NCBI GenBank assembly: GCA_052387235.1
Contig: JBQTJJ010000038.1
Span: 1 to 31,813, forward strand
Length of the DNA: 31,813 bases
Reading direction: 5' to 3'
From: JBQTJJ01 sp052387235
GTDB taxonomy: Bacteria > Actinomycetota > Acidimicrobiia > Acidimicrobiales > GCA-2861595
Below the pieces are notes generated by a model. It saw only the letters and a program-made list of their open reading frames with translations. It had not been told where the DNA came from and did no database searches. The translations under genes and the position numbers were made by a program. Within the stretch, counting starts at the first letter, position 1. The number at the start of each line of letters is the position of its first letter. This document shows positions 1 to 9,884 of the stretch, piece by piece.

Positions 1-236
1 TCATCGTCAACGCCGGCGCCCTCACCCACTACGGCTGGTCCATCGCCGACGCCCTGGCCGCCTTCGACGGCGTCGTCATCGAGCTGCACCTGTCCAACCC
101 GGGCGGACGCGAGCCCTGGCGCCGCACGTCGGTGCTGGCGGCGGTGGCCGACGGCACCATCGCCGGCCTCGGCGGCCTCGGGTACGAGCTGGCCATCCTG
201 GCGGTGGCCCGGATGCTGGAGAAGCCCGAGCCGTGA
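1..236 (+). CDS. aroQ: 3-dehydroquinate dehydratase type II, C-terminal part
   Basis: This is the 3' end of a gene that enters from the left edge; the first whole codon is at position 3. The 77 visible residues carry the type II dehydroquinase signature: NAGALTHY (the asparagine and histidine of the N-P-G-A-x-x-H motif, with Pro replaced by Ala), then ELHLSN with the catalytic-loop histidine, then RE..WRR, and finally ADGTIAGLGGLGYELA close to the C-terminus. The enzyme dehydrates 3-dehydroquinate to 3-dehydroshikimate in the shikimate pathway, in the cytoplasm as a dodecamer. The N-terminal lid with the catalytic Tyr lies outside the window. The stop TGA overlaps the GTG start of the next gene (GTGA), so the two are likely co-translated. 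Confidence 0.93.
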   Translation, partial: IVNAGALTHYGWSIADALAAFDGVVIELHLSNPGGREPWRRTSVLAAVADGTIAGLGGLGYELAILAVARMLEKPEP

Positions 237-1354
237 GCGGTCCCGACCTCGCCTCCCTGCCCGCCATGGACGTGGCCGGCCGGCTCCCCCGTCTCCGGGA
301 GGGCCTGTCCGGTGCCGGGTGCGACGCGGTGCTGATCACCAACCTGGCCAACATCCGCTATCTCACCGGCTTCACCGGCTCGGCCGGCCTGCTCCTGGTC
401 CTGCCCGACGAGCTGGTGCTGGCCACCGACGGCCGCTACCAGTTCCAGTCGGCCGAGCAGCTGGCGGCGGCGGGCGTGGAGGCCCGGATCGAGGTCGGGA
501 ACCTGCCCACCCAGAGGGAGCGCCTGTCGGAGGCGGCCGGCCCGGTGGGCCGCCTCGGCCTGGAGGCGGGCAGCGTCACCTGGGCCCGCCAGCGCACCTT
601 CGCGGCCGAGTGGTTCCCGTCGGCCGAGCTGGTGCCCACCGAGGGGCTGGTGGAGGAGCTGCGCCGGGTGAAGGACGGCGGCGAGGTGGCCCGCATGGCG
701 GCTGCCGCGGCCATCGCCGACGCGGCGCTGGCGCGCGTGCGGCACCTGCTGGCGGGAGGGGTCACCGAGGCCGACCTGGCCCTGGCCCTCGACTTCGAGA
801 TGCGCCAGGGCGGCGCCAGCGGCAACTCGTTCGAGACCATCGTGGCGTCCGGTCCCAACGGCGCCAAGCCCCACGCCCGCCCGTCGGGACGCCTGATCGA
901 GGAGGGCGAGCTGGTGGTCATGGACTTCGGCGCCGTGGTGGACGGTTACTGCTCCGACATGACCCGCACCGTCTCGGTGGGCGAGCCGCGGTCGGACACG
1001 CTGCAGCGCATGGTGGCGGTGGTGGCCGAGAGCCAGTCCGCCGGCGTCGCCGCGGTGCGGGCCGGGGCGGCCGCCGCCGACGTGGACCGGGTGTGCCGAG
1101 ACGTCATCGCCGCCGCCGGGTGGGGCGACGCGTTCCTCCACTCCACCGGCCACGGCGTGGGCCTCGACATCCACGAGGCCCCCACCGTGTCGGCGACCTC
1201 CGGTGATACCTTGGCCCCCGGCTACGTCGTCACCGTCGAGCCGGGCGTGTACCTGCCGGAGCACGGAGGCGTCCGAATCGAAGACACGCTCGTCGTCACC
1301 GAGCACGGGTGCCGGCCCCTCACCCTCGCCCCGAAGGACCTCGTCATCGCATGA
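233..1354 (+). CDS. pepQ: M24 family metallopeptidase (Xaa-Pro aminopeptidase/dipeptidase)
   Basis: A 373-residue M24 peptidase. The N-terminal creatinase-like domain (about 1-135, containing ANIRYLTGFTGS) is followed by the pita-bread catalytic domain. All five metal ligands are visible: Asp231 and Asp242 (MDFGAVVDGYCSDMTRT), His307 (TGHGVG), Glu336 (VEPGVY) and Glu350 (RIEDT). Enzymes of this family remove residues next to proline from short peptides, with two divalent metal ions. Whether this one is an aminopeptidase or a dipeptidase cannot be decided by sight. The GTG at 233 overlaps the aroQ stop; an in-frame ATG at 266 is an alternative. The aroQ-pepQ-efp-nusB order is common in Gram-positive bacteria and supports the name. 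Confidence 0.93.
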   Translation: MSGPDLASLPAMDVAGRLPRLREGLSGAGCDAVLITNLANIRYLTGFTGSAGLLLVLPDELVLATDGRYQFQSAEQLAAAGVEARIEVGNLPTQRERLSEAAGPVGRLGLEAGSVTWARQRTFAAEWFPSAELVPTEGLVEELRRVKDGGEVARMAAAAAIADAALARVRHLLAGGVTEADLALALDFEMRQGGASGNSFETIVASGPNGAKPHARPSGRLIEEGELVVMDFGAVVDGYCSDMTRTVSVGEPRSDTLQRMVAVVAESQSAGVAAVRAGAAAADVDRVCRDVIAAAGWGDAFLHSTGHGVGLDIHEAPTVSATSGDTLAPGYVVTVEPGVYLPEHGGVRIEDTLVVTEHGCRPLTLAPKDLVIA

Positions 1355-1917
1355 CCGTCTCCACCAACGACCTCCGCAACGGCATGACCCTCGACCTCCC
1401 CGAGGGCCTGTTCTCGGTGGTCGACTTCCAGCACGTGAAGCCCGGCAAGGGCGGTGCCTTCGTGCGCACCAAGCTGAAGAACGTGCGCACCGGCGCCGTC
1501 ATCGACCGCACCTACCGGGCCGACGAGAAGCTCGAGCAGGCCATGGTGGACAAGCGGGAGATGCAGTACCTGTACCGCGACGGCGACCAGTACGTGTTCA
1601 TGGACAACGCCTCCTACGACCAGATGCACGTGGACCCGGCCGCCCTCGGGAACGCCGACCGGTACCTCAAGGAGGGCGACTCGGTGGTGCTGCAGCTGTT
1701 CGGCGCCGAGCTGGTGGGCGTCGACCTGCCCGCCGCGGTGGAGCTCACCATCGCCGCCACCGAGGCAGGCGTGCAGGGCGACCGGGTGTCCGGCGCCCGC
1801 AAGCCCGCCACCCTCGAGACCGGCCTGGTGGTGCAGGTCCCGCTGTTCGTCAACGAGGGGGACCGCGTGCGGGTCGACACCCGCAGCGGCGAGTACCTCA
1901 CCCGCGTCACCGGCTGA
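1351..1917 (+). CDS. efp: Translation elongation factor P
   Basis: This 188-residue protein is the usual EF-P length. It rescues ribosomes stalled at polyproline stretches by binding between the P and E sites. Three beta-barrel domains are recognisable: a KOW-like domain I (about 1-65), an OB domain II (about 66-125, including YMFMDN-like YVFMDNASYDQ) and an OB domain III ending in RSGEYLTRV. The domain I loop reads KPGKGGAF with Lys33 at the tip, where other bacteria carry lysyl or other modifications; no modification enzyme is visible here. The ATG overlaps the upstream stop (ATGA). A longer reading from 1309 would lie wholly inside the peptidase gene and is rejected because the family begins at M-x-x-x-T-N-D-L-R-N-G. 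Confidence 0.97.
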   Translation: MTVSTNDLRNGMTLDLPEGLFSVVDFQHVKPGKGGAFVRTKLKNVRTGAVIDRTYRADEKLEQAMVDKREMQYLYRDGDQYVFMDNASYDQMHVDPAALGNADRYLKEGDSVVLQLFGAELVGVDLPAAVELTIAATEAGVQGDRVSGARKPATLETGLVVQVPLFVNEGDRVRVDTRSGEYLTRVTG

Positions 1918-1942
1918 GCGTGGCCCGGCGGAGCCTGCGTCC

Positions 1943-2359
1943 ATGAGCGTCGGGTCCCGCCGGGAGAGCCGGGAGAGGGCGCTGTCGCTGCTCTACGAGG
2001 CCGAGGTGAAGGAGATGGCGCCGGCCGCCCTCCTCGAGGACCTGCCGATGCGGGCCGAGCCCTTCGTGGCCGACCTGGTGGCCGGCGTCGGCACCCACCT
2101 GGCCCGCATCGACGAGCTGATCGAGCGCTTCGCCATCGACTGGACCCTCGACCGCATGCCGGCCGTCGACCGCAACCTGCTCCGCCTGGCCGTCTACGAG
2201 CTGCTGGAGCGGCCCGACGTGCCCCTGGCGGTGGTGATCTCGGAGGCGGTGGAGCTGGCCAAGCGCTACTCCACCGACGAGTCGAGCCGGTTCGTCAACG
2301 GCGTGCTGGCCGGCGTGGCCGCCGACGTCCGTCCGCCGAAGCCGCTCCCGAGTAAATAG
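1943..2359 (+). CDS. nusB: Transcription antitermination factor NusB
   Basis: A 138-residue all-helical protein with the NusB pattern: an N-terminal SRRESRERALSLLYE helix, then DWTLDRMPAVDRNLLRLAVYELL and the C-terminal EAVELAKRYSTDESSRFVNGVLAG. NusB with NusE (S10) binds boxA RNA and supports rRNA antitermination. A GGAG at 1930-1933 sits 9 bases before the ATG. The last codons and the TAG stop lie inside the left arm of a 23-bp perfect palindrome (2344-2392), so the C-terminal Leu-Pro-Ser-Lys is encoded by the repeat. This suggests that the repeat landed on, or grew out of, the gene end. Confidence 0.96.
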   Translation: MSVGSRRESRERALSLLYEAEVKEMAPAALLEDLPMRAEPFVADLVAGVGTHLARIDELIERFAIDWTLDRMPAVDRNLLRLAVYELLERPDVPLAVVISEAVELAKRYSTDESSRFVNGVLAGVAADVRPPKPLPSK

Positions 2360-2392
2360 CTCGCCATTTTGGCGAGCTATTTACTCGGGAGC
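2344..2392. repeat. 23-bp perfect inverted repeat over the nusB stop codon
   Basis: Bases 2344-2366 and 2370-2392 are exact reverse complements, separated by a TTT loop. The stem contains AGTAAATAGCTCGCCA and is strikingly AT-rich for this genome. The left arm contains the nusB TAG. No T-tract follows, so it is not a textbook Rho-independent terminator. A hairpin this stable could still end nusB transcription, protect the 3' end, or insulate the pyr promoter just downstream. A dispersed palindromic repeat is the other main possibility. Confidence 0.9.
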
Positions 2393-2401
2393 TGCTACCT
2401 T
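2393..2401 (+). promoter_or_regulatory. Candidate pyr operon promoter (extended -10)
   Basis: TGC-TACCTT at 2393-2401 fits an extended -10 (TGN followed by TANNNT). It would place the transcript start near 2408, four bases before the PyrR-binding hairpin, a layout like compact mycobacterial pyr leaders. No good -35 is present at normal spacing; the nearest TTGG-like hexamer (2369-2374) is about 21 bases away, inside the palindrome. Tentative. Confidence 0.35.
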
Positions 2402-2411
2402 CGGTCCCTGA

Positions 2412-2442
2412 CCGTGAAGCGGGTCCGGAGAGGCCCGCACGG
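2412..2442 (+). promoter_or_regulatory. PyrR-binding RNA hairpin in the pyr leader
   Basis: The sequence matches the PyrR binding-loop consensus ARUCCNGNGAGGYU. The hexaloop CGGAGA (2426-2431, CNGNGA) is closed by an upper stem 2419-2425/2432-2438. A purine bulge GAA (2416-2418) lies on the 5' side, and the lower stem is 2412-2415/2439-2442. Family knowledge: PyrR binds this loop when UMP is high. Here the hairpin ends only two bases before a perfect AGGAGG (2445-2450), so bound PyrR should block ribosome access to the leader ORF, as proposed for Mycobacterium smegmatis. Confidence 0.88.
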
Positions 2443-2458
2443 ACAGGAGGGATGCGGC

Positions 2459-2488
2459 ATGGCCGCGGTGTTCGATGGCCGAGCGTGA
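2459..2488 (+). CDS. Putative 9-residue pyr leader peptide
   Basis: An ATG at 2459 lies 8 bases downstream of AGGAGG (2445-2450), the best Shine-Dalgarno in the region. It opens a 9-codon frame, MAAVFDGRA, ending at TGA 2486-2488. The stop lies 9 bases before the terminator stem (2498). A ribosome on the last codons or the stop would crowd or cover the base of the terminator hairpin. I infer a regulatory leader peptide whose translation is gated by PyrR. There is no sequence family to support it, and a second ATG at 2452 (too close to the Shine-Dalgarno) is not usable. Confidence 0.55.
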   Translation: MAAVFDGRA

Positions 2489-2497
2489 ACGTGCACT

Positions 2498-2525
2498 GAC
2501 GCCCCCCAGAGGGGGCGTCTTCGTT
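2498..2525 (+). terminator. Intrinsic terminator (attenuator) in the pyr leader
   Basis: GACGCCCCC (2498-2506) pairs with GGGGGCGTC (2511-2519) around a CAGA tetraloop. The 9-bp GC-rich stem is followed by TTCGTT. It stands between the leader ORF and pyrR and has the form of an attenuator. I find no convincing antiterminator that would pair with its 5' arm, so translation of the leader ORF is the likeliest way to prevent its formation. Confidence 0.7.
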
Positions 2526-2540
2526 GCCAAGGCCACGGTG

Positions 2541-3050
2541 ATGACGGCCGACGACGTCCGCCGGGCCGTGACCCGCATCGCCCACGAGATCCTCGAGCGC
2601 AACCACGGCCTGGAGCGGGTGTCCCTGGTGGGGCTGCAGACGGGCGGGGTCCCCCTGGCCCGGCGCCTGGCCGCCGAGCTGGAGCGCATCGAGGGAACCG
2701 TCGTGCCGGTGGGCACGCTCGACGCCACCTTTTACCGGGACGACATCGGCCTGCGCCCGCTCATCCCCGAGGCCGTCACCGACATCGGCTTCCACCTCGA
2801 CGGCCTCACCGTGGTGCTCGTCGACGACGTGCTCTTCACCGGCCGCACCGTGCGGGCCGCCCTCAACGCCCTCAACGACTACGGCCGGCCCCGGGCCGTG
2901 CAGCTGGCGGTGCTGGTGGACCGGGGCCACCGGGAGCTGCCCATCCGGCCGGACTACGTGGGCAAGAACCTGCCCACCTCCCGCGACGAGCTGGTGGACG
3001 TGAGCGATGCCGGGGTGGCCCTGGGCACCACGGTGAAGAGGACGTCGTGA
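2541..3050 (+). CDS. pyrR: PyrR: pyr RNA-binding regulator / uracil phosphoribosyltransferase
   Basis: A 169-residue type I phosphoribosyltransferase fold. The PRPP loop is VVLVDDVLFTGRTVRAAL; other PyrR landmarks are SLVGLQTGGVPLARRLA near the N-terminus, TFYRDD in the middle, and LVDRGHRELPIRPDYVGKN in the C-terminal half. PyrR senses UMP and binds pyr mRNA; many members also make UMP from uracil and PRPP. The ATG at 2541 is preceded by AAGG about 8 bases upstream and a GTG directly before it. A frame open from ATG 2475 would add 22 residues encoded across the terminator and is unlikely to be the main start. The stop overlaps the pyrB start (GTGA). Confidence 0.95.
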   Translation: MTADDVRRAVTRIAHEILERNHGLERVSLVGLQTGGVPLARRLAAELERIEGTVVPVGTLDATFYRDDIGLRPLIPEAVTDIGFHLDGLTVVLVDDVLFTGRTVRAALNALNDYGRPRAVQLAVLVDRGHRELPIRPDYVGKNLPTSRDELVDVSDAGVALGTTVKRTS

Positions 3051-3976
3051 ACGGCAAGCACCTGCTGTCGATCGCGGAGCTGGGGGCCGAGGGGATCGAC
3101 GACATCCTGCGCATGACCGACTCCTTCGTGGAGGTGAGCGCCCGATCCATCCCGAAGGTGCCGGCCCTGCGGGGAAAGACGGTGGTCTCGCTGTTCTACG
3201 AGGACTCCACCCGGACCCGGCTGTCGTTCGAGACGGCGGCCCGCCGGCTGTCGGCCGACACCATGAACTTCAGCGTCCCCACCAGTTCGGTGGCCAAGGG
3301 CGAGTCCCTGCGCGACACGGTGGAGACCATCCAGGCCATGGGGGTGGATGCCATGGTGGTGCGCCACGCCTCGGCCGGCGTGCCCTCGCAGATCGCCTCC
3401 TGGGTCGACGCCAGCGTGATCAACGCCGGCGACGGCTGGCACGAGCACCCCACCCAGGCCCTGCTCGACTGCTACACCATCCGCCAGCACCGGGGCCGCC
3501 TCGAGGGGCTGCGCATCGCGGTGGTGGGCGACGTCAAGCACAGCCGGGTGGCCCGCTCCGACGTGGCCGCCTTCACCCTCCTGGGCGCCGAGGTCACGCT
3601 GGTGGCGCCCCCCACGCTGCTGCCCCCGAGCCTGGCGGGCTGGCCGGTCACGGTGAGCCACGACCTCGACCAGGTCCTCCCCAAGGTCGACGTGGTCTAC
3701 GTCCTGCGCATCCAGAAGGAGCGCACCACCGAGGCCCTGTTCCCGTCGCTGCGGGAGTACACGGCCGGCTACGGGCTCACCCGCCGGCGGGCCGCGCTCC
3801 TCCAGGACGACGCCCTGGTGATGCACCCGGGGCCCATGAACCGGGGCGTGGAGATCGCGGCCGAGGTTGCGGCCATGCCGCAGTCCCTGATCACCGGCCA
3901 GGTGGCGAACGGCGTGGCCGTGCGCATGGCCGTCCTGTACCTGCTCATCGGATCGGGAGCCGACCTTGCCGCCTGA
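3047..3976 (+). CDS. pyrB: Aspartate carbamoyltransferase catalytic subunit
   Basis: A 309-residue enzyme that joins carbamoyl phosphate and aspartate to form N-carbamoylaspartate. The carbamoyl-phosphate loop FYEDSTRTRLSFE has Ser54-Thr55-Arg56-Thr57-Arg58; HPTQALLD carries His134, and HPGPMNRG (His260-Pro-Gly-Pro) is the aspartate-side loop. KGESLRDT supplies the 80s-loop lysine contributed to the neighbouring subunit of the trimer. There is no pyrI regulatory chain gene, as is usual outside enterobacteria. The GTG start overlaps the pyrR stop, and the 3' end overlaps pyrC by 11 bases, so pyrR, pyrB and pyrC should be translated together. Confidence 0.98.
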   Translation: MNGKHLLSIAELGAEGIDDILRMTDSFVEVSARSIPKVPALRGKTVVSLFYEDSTRTRLSFETAARRLSADTMNFSVPTSSVAKGESLRDTVETIQAMGVDAMVVRHASAGVPSQIASWVDASVINAGDGWHEHPTQALLDCYTIRQHRGRLEGLRIAVVGDVKHSRVARSDVAAFTLLGAEVTLVAPPTLLPPSLAGWPVTVSHDLDQVLPKVDVVYVLRIQKERTTEALFPSLREYTAGYGLTRRRAALLQDDALVMHPGPMNRGVEIAAEVAAMPQSLITGQVANGVAVRMAVLYLLIGSGADLAA

Positions 3977-5255
3977 CGAGCTGCTCCTGCTCCGCGGCGG
4001 CACCGTGGTCGACGCCGGCGGCAGCCGGCGGGCCGACGTCCTCGTCCGGGGCGGCGTGGTGGCGGCCGTGGGCGAGGGCATCGACGCCGGCTCGGCGCGC
4101 GTCCTCGACGCCGGCGGCGCCCTCGTATCGCCCGGCCTGGTGGACCTGCACACCCACTTGCGCGAGCCGGGGCGGGAAGAGGCCGAGACGGTGGAGACGG
4201 GGGCCCGGGCCGCCGCCCTCGGCGGCTACACGGCGGTGGTCGCCATGCCCAACACCGAGCCTCCCGTGGACTCGGCCGCGGTCGTGCGCCAGGTCCTCGA
4301 CCTGGGCGCCGGCGCCATGTGCGACGTCCGCGTCGCCGGCGCCATCACCGTGGGCCGGGCCGGCGAGCGGCTGGCCCCGCTGGCCGAGATGGCGGCCCTC
4401 GGGGTGCGCCTGTTCACCGACGACGGCGCCGGCGTCCAGGACGGGCGCCTCATGCGCCGGGCCCTGGAGTACGCGTCCGGGCTCGGCGTCACCCTGGCCC
4501 AGCATTGCGAGGACGAGGCGCTGGCGGCCGGCGGCCAGATGCACGAGGGCGAGTGGTCCAGCCGGCTCGGCCTGCCCGGGGTTCCGGCCGAGGCCGAGGA
4601 GCTCATGGTGATGCGCGACATCGCCCTGTGCCGCCTCACCGGCGGGCGGGTGCACTTCCTCCACCTGTCCACCGCCGGCTCCCTGGCCCTGGTGGCCGCG
4701 GCCCGGGCCGCCGGCCTGCCCGTGACGGCCGAGGTGGCCCCCCACCACTTCACCCTCACCGACGCCGACGTGGCGGGCTACGACACCGTGTGCAAGGTGA
4801 ACCCGCCACTGCGCACCGCCGCCGACGTGGCCGCGGTGAAGCAGGCCCTGGCCGCCGGCACGGTGGACGCCATCGCGACCGACCACGCTCCCCATGCCCA
4901 GGAGGCCAAGGAGGCCCCGTTCGACGTCGCCCCGCCCGGGATGCTGGGCCTGGAGACGGCGCTCGGCCTGGCCCTCACCGAGCTCGACCTCGCCCCCGAG
5001 CGGGTCCTGGCCCTGCTCTCGTGGCAGCCGGCCGCCATCGCCGGCCTGGCCGGCATCCACGGGGGCCCGGTGGCCGAGGGCAGCCCCGCCAACCTGTGCG
5101 TCGTGGACCCCTCGGAGACCTGGGTGGTGGATGCCGCCACCCTGGCCAGCCGCAGCCGGAACACCCCCTACGCCAACCGCAAGCTGCGGGGCCGTGTGCG
5201 CCACACCGTGCTGCGGGGCGAGCCGGTCGTGGTCGACGGCGAGGCCCGGCGGTGA
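3966..5255 (+). CDS. pyrC: Dihydroorotase (class I)
   Basis: A 429-residue amidohydrolase that interconverts N-carbamoylaspartate and dihydroorotate. Metal and active-site motifs are visible: DLHTHLREPG (His62, His64), LFTDDG, QHCED (His180), HFLHLST (His233) and IATDHAPH (Asp306). The length and the LREPG motif place it in class I, the form found in Gram-positive bacteria. The start is a TTG at 3966, which has GGGAG at 3955-3959 six bases upstream and lies inside the pyrB end; no ATG would keep the first beta strand LLLLRGGTVVD. Confidence 0.97.
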   Translation: MPPDELLLLRGGTVVDAGGSRRADVLVRGGVVAAVGEGIDAGSARVLDAGGALVSPGLVDLHTHLREPGREEAETVETGARAAALGGYTAVVAMPNTEPPVDSAAVVRQVLDLGAGAMCDVRVAGAITVGRAGERLAPLAEMAALGVRLFTDDGAGVQDGRLMRRALEYASGLGVTLAQHCEDEALAAGGQMHEGEWSSRLGLPGVPAEAEELMVMRDIALCRLTGGRVHFLHLSTAGSLALVAAARAAGLPVTAEVAPHHFTLTDADVAGYDTVCKVNPPLRTAADVAAVKQALAAGTVDAIATDHAPHAQEAKEAPFDVAPPGMLGLETALGLALTELDLAPERVLALLSWQPAAIAGLAGIHGGPVAEGSPANLCVVDPSETWVVDAATLASRSRNTPYANRKLRGRVRHTVLRGEPVVVDGEARR

Positions 5256-5316
5256 CCCGGCCCACGCTCCCCGGTACCGGGATCCGGCACCGGGGGGGAT
5301 TCCGATTCCAGGACCG

Positions 5317-6400
5317 ATGGGGGAGCGAGTGAGCGAGCTGCAGGACGCACTGCTGGTGCTGGCCGACGGCACCGTGTTCGAGGGCCAGGCCATCGGCGCC
5401 GTCCCCGCCGGCGGCGTGACCACCGGCGAGGCTGTGTTCAACACGGTGATGAGCGGCTACCAGGAGGTGATAACCGACCCGTCCTACGCGGGCCAGGTGA
5501 TCGCCTTCACCTACCCCCACATCGGCAACTACGGCGTGACCCCCGCCGACGACGAGAGCGTCCGCCCCTTCTGCCGGGGCGTCATCGTGCGAGACCTGGC
5601 CCGGCGCCCCAGCAGCTGGCGCTCGGCCGAGACGCTGGGCGAGTTCCTGGCCCGCCACGGCGTGGCCGGCATCACCGGCGTGGACACCCGCCGCCTCACC
5701 CGCCACCTCCGGGACGCCGGCTCGATGGCATGCGCCTTCGGCACGGCCGACGAGCGCGCGCTCAAGGAGGCCGCCACCGGCGAGCCCGGCACCGACGGCG
5801 TGGACCTGGTGGCCGGCGTCACCACCGCCGAGCCCTACCGGGTGGGCGACGGCCCGCTCCACGTGGTGGCCTACGACTTCGGGATCAAGCGCACCATGCT
5901 GCGCCACCTCGGCGCCCTCGCCACCGTCGACGTGGTGCCGGCCTCCACGCCGGCCGCCGACGTCCTGGCCCTCGACCCCGACGGGGTGTTCCTCTCCAAC
6001 GGGCCCGGCGACCCTTCCGCCGTGGACTACGCCATCCGGGCCATCTCCGAGCTGGTCGGGCGGGTGCCGGTGTTCGGCATCTGCCTCGGCCACCAGCTGC
6101 TGGGCGCGGCCCTCGGCGCCGAGACCTACAAGCTCAAGTTCGGCCACCACGGCGGCAACCACCCGGTGCGCCGGCTGGCCACGGGCTCGGTGGAGATCAC
6201 CAGCCAGAACCACAACTACGCGGTGACCGAAGGATCCCTGTCGTCGGCCGACGTCACCCATGTCAACCTCAACGACGGCGTGGTGGAGGGGCTGCGGTGC
6301 CGGGACGTGCCCGCCTTCAGCGTGCAGTACCACCCCGAGGCGGGGCCGGGCCCCCACGACGCCCGGTACCTGTTCGGCGAGTTCGAGGAGCTGATGCACG

Positions 6401-6411
<11 letters not shown>
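5317..6411 (+). CDS. carA: Carbamoyl-phosphate synthase small (glutaminase) subunit
   Basis: A 364-residue protein. The N-terminal CPSase_sm_chain domain (ADGTVFEGQAIGA, GEAVFNTVMSGYQEVITDPSY) precedes a class I glutamine amidotransferase domain. Its nucleophile is Cys256 in FGICLGHQ and the other catalytic residues are His339 and Glu341 in YHPEAGPGPHD. It releases ammonia from glutamine for CarB. The start is uncertain: ATG 5317 or GTG 5329 (giving 360 residues) both fit the family and neither has an ideally spaced Shine-Dalgarno. The 61 bases before it contain GC-rich palindromic sequence (CCGGTACCGG) but nothing I can assign. The stop overlaps the carB start by 11 bases. Confidence 0.97.
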
Positions 6412-9700
<3,289 letters not shown>

Positions 9701-9884
9701 GTTTCACCTCGGAAGCGTCGCTTCTCTTCACCTCGGAAGCGGAGCTTCCTCGGCGAGCTGATCGTGCTACGACCGGGCGGCAGAGCCGCCCGGTCTCCGC
9801 TCCTCGTCATTTGCCGGCATCCGGTGGGGCCGCCTTCGGCGGCTCGTGCGGCCGCCGGCGTCGTCCACGTTCGGTGATCGTCCG
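9701..9884 (+). repeat. Hairpin-rich 184-bp gap between carB and pyrD
   Basis: No gene is visible here. The stretch holds: (1) a 15-bp direct repeat TTCACCTCGGAAGCG at 9703-9717 and 9727-9741, each copy followed by GCTTC so that each can fold (stems 9712-9716/9720-9724 and 9735-9740/9744-9749); (2) an 11-bp perfect hairpin GACCGGGCGGC (9771-9781) with 9785-9795; (3) a GCCGCC-TTC-GGCGGC hairpin at 9829-9843. None has a T-tract. The style suggests a dispersed intergenic repeat rather than a regulator, but an RNA-processing or partial-termination role is possible. In Bacillus this position holds pyrK. Confidence 0.75.

Noticed and set aside
2475..3050. Longer pyrR reading from ATG 2475
   Set aside because: It would add 22 residues encoded by the terminator stem, with no family counterpart and no Shine-Dalgarno; ATG 2541 fits the PyrR N-terminus.
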